Shown: piece after piece, positions 62,183 to 64,000 of the stretch
Position numbering within the stretch: the stretch's first letter is position 1
Layout: the number at the start of each line of letters is the position of its first letter
From: Burkholderiaceae bacterium
GTDB lineage: Bacteria > Pseudomonadota > Gammaproteobacteria > Burkholderiales > Burkholderiaceae_C
Assembly (NCBI GenBank): GCA_024235855.1
Contig: JACKLN010000005.1
Coordinates: 248,001 to 312,000, forward strand
Length of the DNA: 64,000 nt
Direction of reading: 5' to 3'
Program-made: the position numbers and the translations under genes
Notes under the pieces: generated by a model
Database searches by the model: none
What the model was told of the DNA's origin: nothing
What the model saw: only the letters and a program-made list of their open reading frames with translations

Positions 62183-63448
62183 TTACTTCTTGGCCGGCTC
62201 GTTGACCTTGCCCTTGTTCTCGGGGATGTAGTCGCTCCAGGGGTCGGCCACCACCGGACCCTTGGTCTTCCACACCACGTTGAACTGGCCGTCGGCCTTG
62301 ACCTCGCCGATGAACACCGGCTTGTGCAGGTGGTGGTTCTTCGCATCCATCGTGGACATGAAGCCGCCCGGCGCCGGGAACGTCTGGCCAGCCATCGCGG
62401 CGATGACCTTGTCGGTGTCGGTGCTCTTGGCCTTCTCCACCGCCTGCGCCCACATGTGCATGCCGATGTAGGTGGCCTCCATCGGGTCGTTGGTCAGCGG
62501 CTTGTCCTTGTGGCCCGGAATGTTCTTCGCCTTGGCGTAGTCGCTCCACTTCTTCACGAACGCGGTGTTGGCCGGGCTCTTGATGCTCATGAAGTAGTTC
62601 CACGCGGCCAGGTGGCCCACCAGCGGCTTGGTGTCGACGCCGCGCAATTCCTCCTCACCCACCGAGAAGGCCACCACCGGCACGTCGGTGGCCTTCAGGC
62701 CCTGGTTGCCCAGCTCCTTGTAGAACGGCACGTTGGAGTCGCCGTTGATGGTGGAGACCACCGCGGTCTTCTTGCCTTCGGCCGCGAACTTCTTGATGTT
62801 GGCGATGATGGACTGGTAGTCCGAGTGGCCGAAGGGGGTGTACTCCTCCATGATGTCCGACTCGGGGATGCCCTTGGCCTTCAGGAAGGCGCGCAGGATC
62901 TTGTTCGTCGTGCGCGGGTAGACGTAGTCGGTGCCCAGCAGCACGAAACGCTTGGCGCTGCCGCCGTCCTTGCTCATCAGGTATTCCACGGCGGGAATGG
63001 CCTGCTGGTTGGGCGCGGCGCCGGTGTAGAAGACGTTCTTGCTGAGCTCCTCGCCCTCGTACTGCACCGGGTAGAACAGCAGCGAGTTCAGTTCCTCGAA
63101 CACCGGCAGCACGCTCTTGCGGCTGACGCTGGTCCAGCAGCCGAAGACCACGGCCACCTTGTCCTGGCTGATCAGCTGGCGCGCCTTCTCGGCGAACAGC
63201 GGCCAGTTCGACGCCGGGTCCACCACCACGGGCTCGAGCTTCTTGCCCATCACGCCGCCCTTGGCGTTGATCTCGTCGATCGTCATCAGGGCCACGTCCT
63301 TGAGCACGGTCTCGGAGATGGCCATCGTGCCCGACAGCGAATGCAGGATGCCGACCTTGATGGTGTCGGCGGCCTGGGCCAGGCTGGTGAATCCGAGGGC
63401 GCAGGCGGCAGCGGCCAGCGCGGTGATCGAACGGCGAGAGAGGTTCAT
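62183..63448 (-). CDS. urtA: urea ABC transporter substrate-binding protein UrtA
   Basis: A 421-residue periplasmic receptor for urea and short amides. It has a signal peptide (residues 1-27, ending AQA-A) and the mature start DTIKVGILHSLSGTMAISET. Hallmark UrtA stretches are VFGCWTSVSRKSVLPVFEE, NSLLFYPVQYEGEE and GHSDYQSIIANIKKF. It is the first and presumably most abundant gene of the urtABCDE operon. ATG 63448 has GGAG nine bases upstream. The region before it holds a TACGC/GCGTA palindrome. Confidence 0.97.
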   Translation of the reverse strand: MNLSRRSITALAAAACALGFTSLAQAADTIKVGILHSLSGTMAISETVLKDVALMTIDEINAKGGVMGKKLEPVVVDPASNWPLFAEKARQLISQDKVAVVFGCWTSVSRKSVLPVFEELNSLLFYPVQYEGEELSKNVFYTGAAPNQQAIPAVEYLMSKDGGSAKRFVLLGTDYVYPRTTNKILRAFLKAKGIPESDIMEEYTPFGHSDYQSIIANIKKFAAEGKKTAVVSTINGDSNVPFYKELGNQGLKATDVPVVAFSVGEEELRGVDTKPLVGHLAAWNYFMSIKSPANTAFVKKWSDYAKAKNIPGHKDKPLTNDPMEATYIGMHMWAQAVEKAKSTDTDKVIAAMAGQTFPAPGGFMSTMDAKNHHLHKPVFIGEVKADGQFNVVWKTKGPVVADPWSDYIPENKGKVNEPAKK

Positions 63449-63852
63449 GGCAGTTGGCTCCGTGGGGTGGGGTCGTGGATGAATGACCCGCAGTCTGGCG
63501 ACGAAGCTCTTGCGCACCTATACGCAAGGTGGCGTAGAGGGCGAAGCGGGGACGCGGGTCCGTCCCTGCGGACGGACTCGCGCCCGGCGAAGCCGGCCGG
63601 GCCTGCAAACCCGGCCGTGGGACGAAGCCCTGCCATGGAGGCCGCCTGGCCGGACGGCCCCGTCACCCGTCGACGCACCCCGCCGCACGACAACGGTGCA
63701 GGGTGTGCACCGCAGCGTGGCCAGCGCGGCGCCGCCGGCACGCCTTGCTCCGGTGCACTATGCGTAAAGCGAAAAATACGGACCGATAAATCGATTGGAC
63801 CTCGTCGCCCTGCCGCCGCACCATGTGCCGCAGCACAACCCTGGAGACCGAC
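63449..63852. promoter_or_regulatory. divergent regulatory region of urtA with palindrome and hairpins
   Basis: This 404-base stretch has no convincing gene. It holds an inverted repeat TACGCAAGGTGGCGTA (63521-63536, arms TACGC/GCGTA), 73 bases upstream of urtA, with a further half-site GCGTA at 63762-63766 and TACG at 63777-63780. Between them lies a GC-rich run of hairpins, including GGCCGGG/CCCGGCC (63595-63601 and 63610-63616). A short AT-rich island (63765-63796) before the rightward gene may be its promoter. No clear sigma-54 box was found. Confidence 0.45.
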
Positions 63853-64000
63853 GTGGACCTCGCCCGCTTCCCCCGCATCCGACTCGGGCACCTTCCCACC
63901 CCGCTGGAACCGATGGAGAACCTGTCCAGGGCACTGGGCGGGCCGCGCCTGTGGATCAAGCGGGACGACTGCACCGGCCTGTCCACCGGCGGCAACAAGA
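63853..64000 (+). CDS. D-cysteine desulfhydrase/L-cysteate sulfo-lyase family, 5' part
   Basis: The first 49 residues of a PLP enzyme of the tryptophan synthase beta fold: LARFPRIRLGHLPTPLEPME, then GGPRLWIKRDDCTGLSTGGNK, whose final Lys is the likely PLP-binding residue. This opening is shared by D-cysteine desulfhydrase (DcyD), ACC deaminase and L-cysteate sulfo-lyase (CuyA), and the fragment cannot separate them. GTG 63853 has GGAGA eight bases upstream; an in-frame ATG at 63823 would add ten residues. It continues past the right edge. Confidence 0.85.
   Translation, partial: MDLARFPRIRLGHLPTPLEPMENLSRALGGPRLWIKRDDCTGLSTGGNK

Overview
The window is very GC-rich and almost wholly coding, and nearly every gene has a recognisable proteobacterial homologue. 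A Bug/TctC-type binding protein, TRAP transporters, a PEP-CTERM protein, a cyanophycin cluster with its DUF1854 and ABC partners, and a full urea ABC transporter together suggest a betaproteobacterium of the order Burkholderiales, in the Rubrivivax/Leptothrix/Comamonadaceae neighbourhood. That placement is inference from gene content. I see no rRNA, tRNA, CRISPR array, prophage or insertion sequence.

Layout. 0-2.5 kb: a partial unknown gene, a cold-shock protein, a small ORF without a usual start codon, and a PPi-type phosphofructokinase. 2.5-7.2 kb: an amidase and a three-gene TRAP transporter with a terminator between dctP and dctQM. 7.3-9.0 kb: a Crp/Fnr regulator with a perfect palindrome upstream, and a PEP-CTERM protein. 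9.2-15.7 kb: an oxidative uronate pathway around a divergent promoter. Udh, a lactonase and galactarate dehydratase run rightward; a GntR/FadR regulator, a GarL-like aldolase and glycerate 2-kinase run leftward. The regulator's likely operator (AGTTGTACGA core) occurs before both arms. 15.7-20.7 kb: glgC, a secreted metallo-beta-lactamase-fold protein, an acyl-CoA ligase, an unknown protein and a tautomerase. 20.9-23.1 kb: three consecutive genes of unknown function, one with a striking cysteine motif and one cupredoxin-like. 23.2-28.2 kb: an SRPBCC protein, an Lrp regulator divergent from a fused indolepyruvate ferredoxin oxidoreductase, and an FmdB-type zinc ribbon.

28.4-31.5 kb: an ABC importer in one operon with a nucleoside/nucleobase deaminase. 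31.6-36.9 kb: a quinone oxidoreductase, a probable envelope protein, a detached ureD, a class II aldolase and a large secreted unknown. 37.0-46.9 kb: cphA and a cphA2-like gene with a degraded P-loop, divergent from an ABC exporter, DUF1854, two TIGR0428x glycosyltransferases and an APH-type kinase. 46.9-53.9 kb: a sugar-acid locus with a nucleoside hydrolase, GntR regulator and IlvD/Edd dehydratase divergent from a Bug binding protein broken by an in-frame TGA, a 2,5-dioxovalerate-type aldehyde dehydrogenase and an RraA-like protein. 53.9-57.4 kb: an Asp-nucleophile alpha/beta hydrolase overlapping a 2-keto-4-pentenoate hydratase, then a nucleotidyltransferase overlapping a UbiA prenyltransferase. 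57.4-63.4 kb: urtABCDE, split between urtB and urtC by a long inverted repeat. 63.45-64.0 kb: a regulatory region and the start of a D-cysteine desulfhydrase/L-cysteate lyase-type gene.

The strongest points for follow-up are the uronate regulon with its shared operator, the three-gene unknown cluster at 20.9-23.1 kb, the inverted-repeat element inside the urt operon, the TGA-interrupted Bug gene, and the palindrome before the Crp/Fnr gene.
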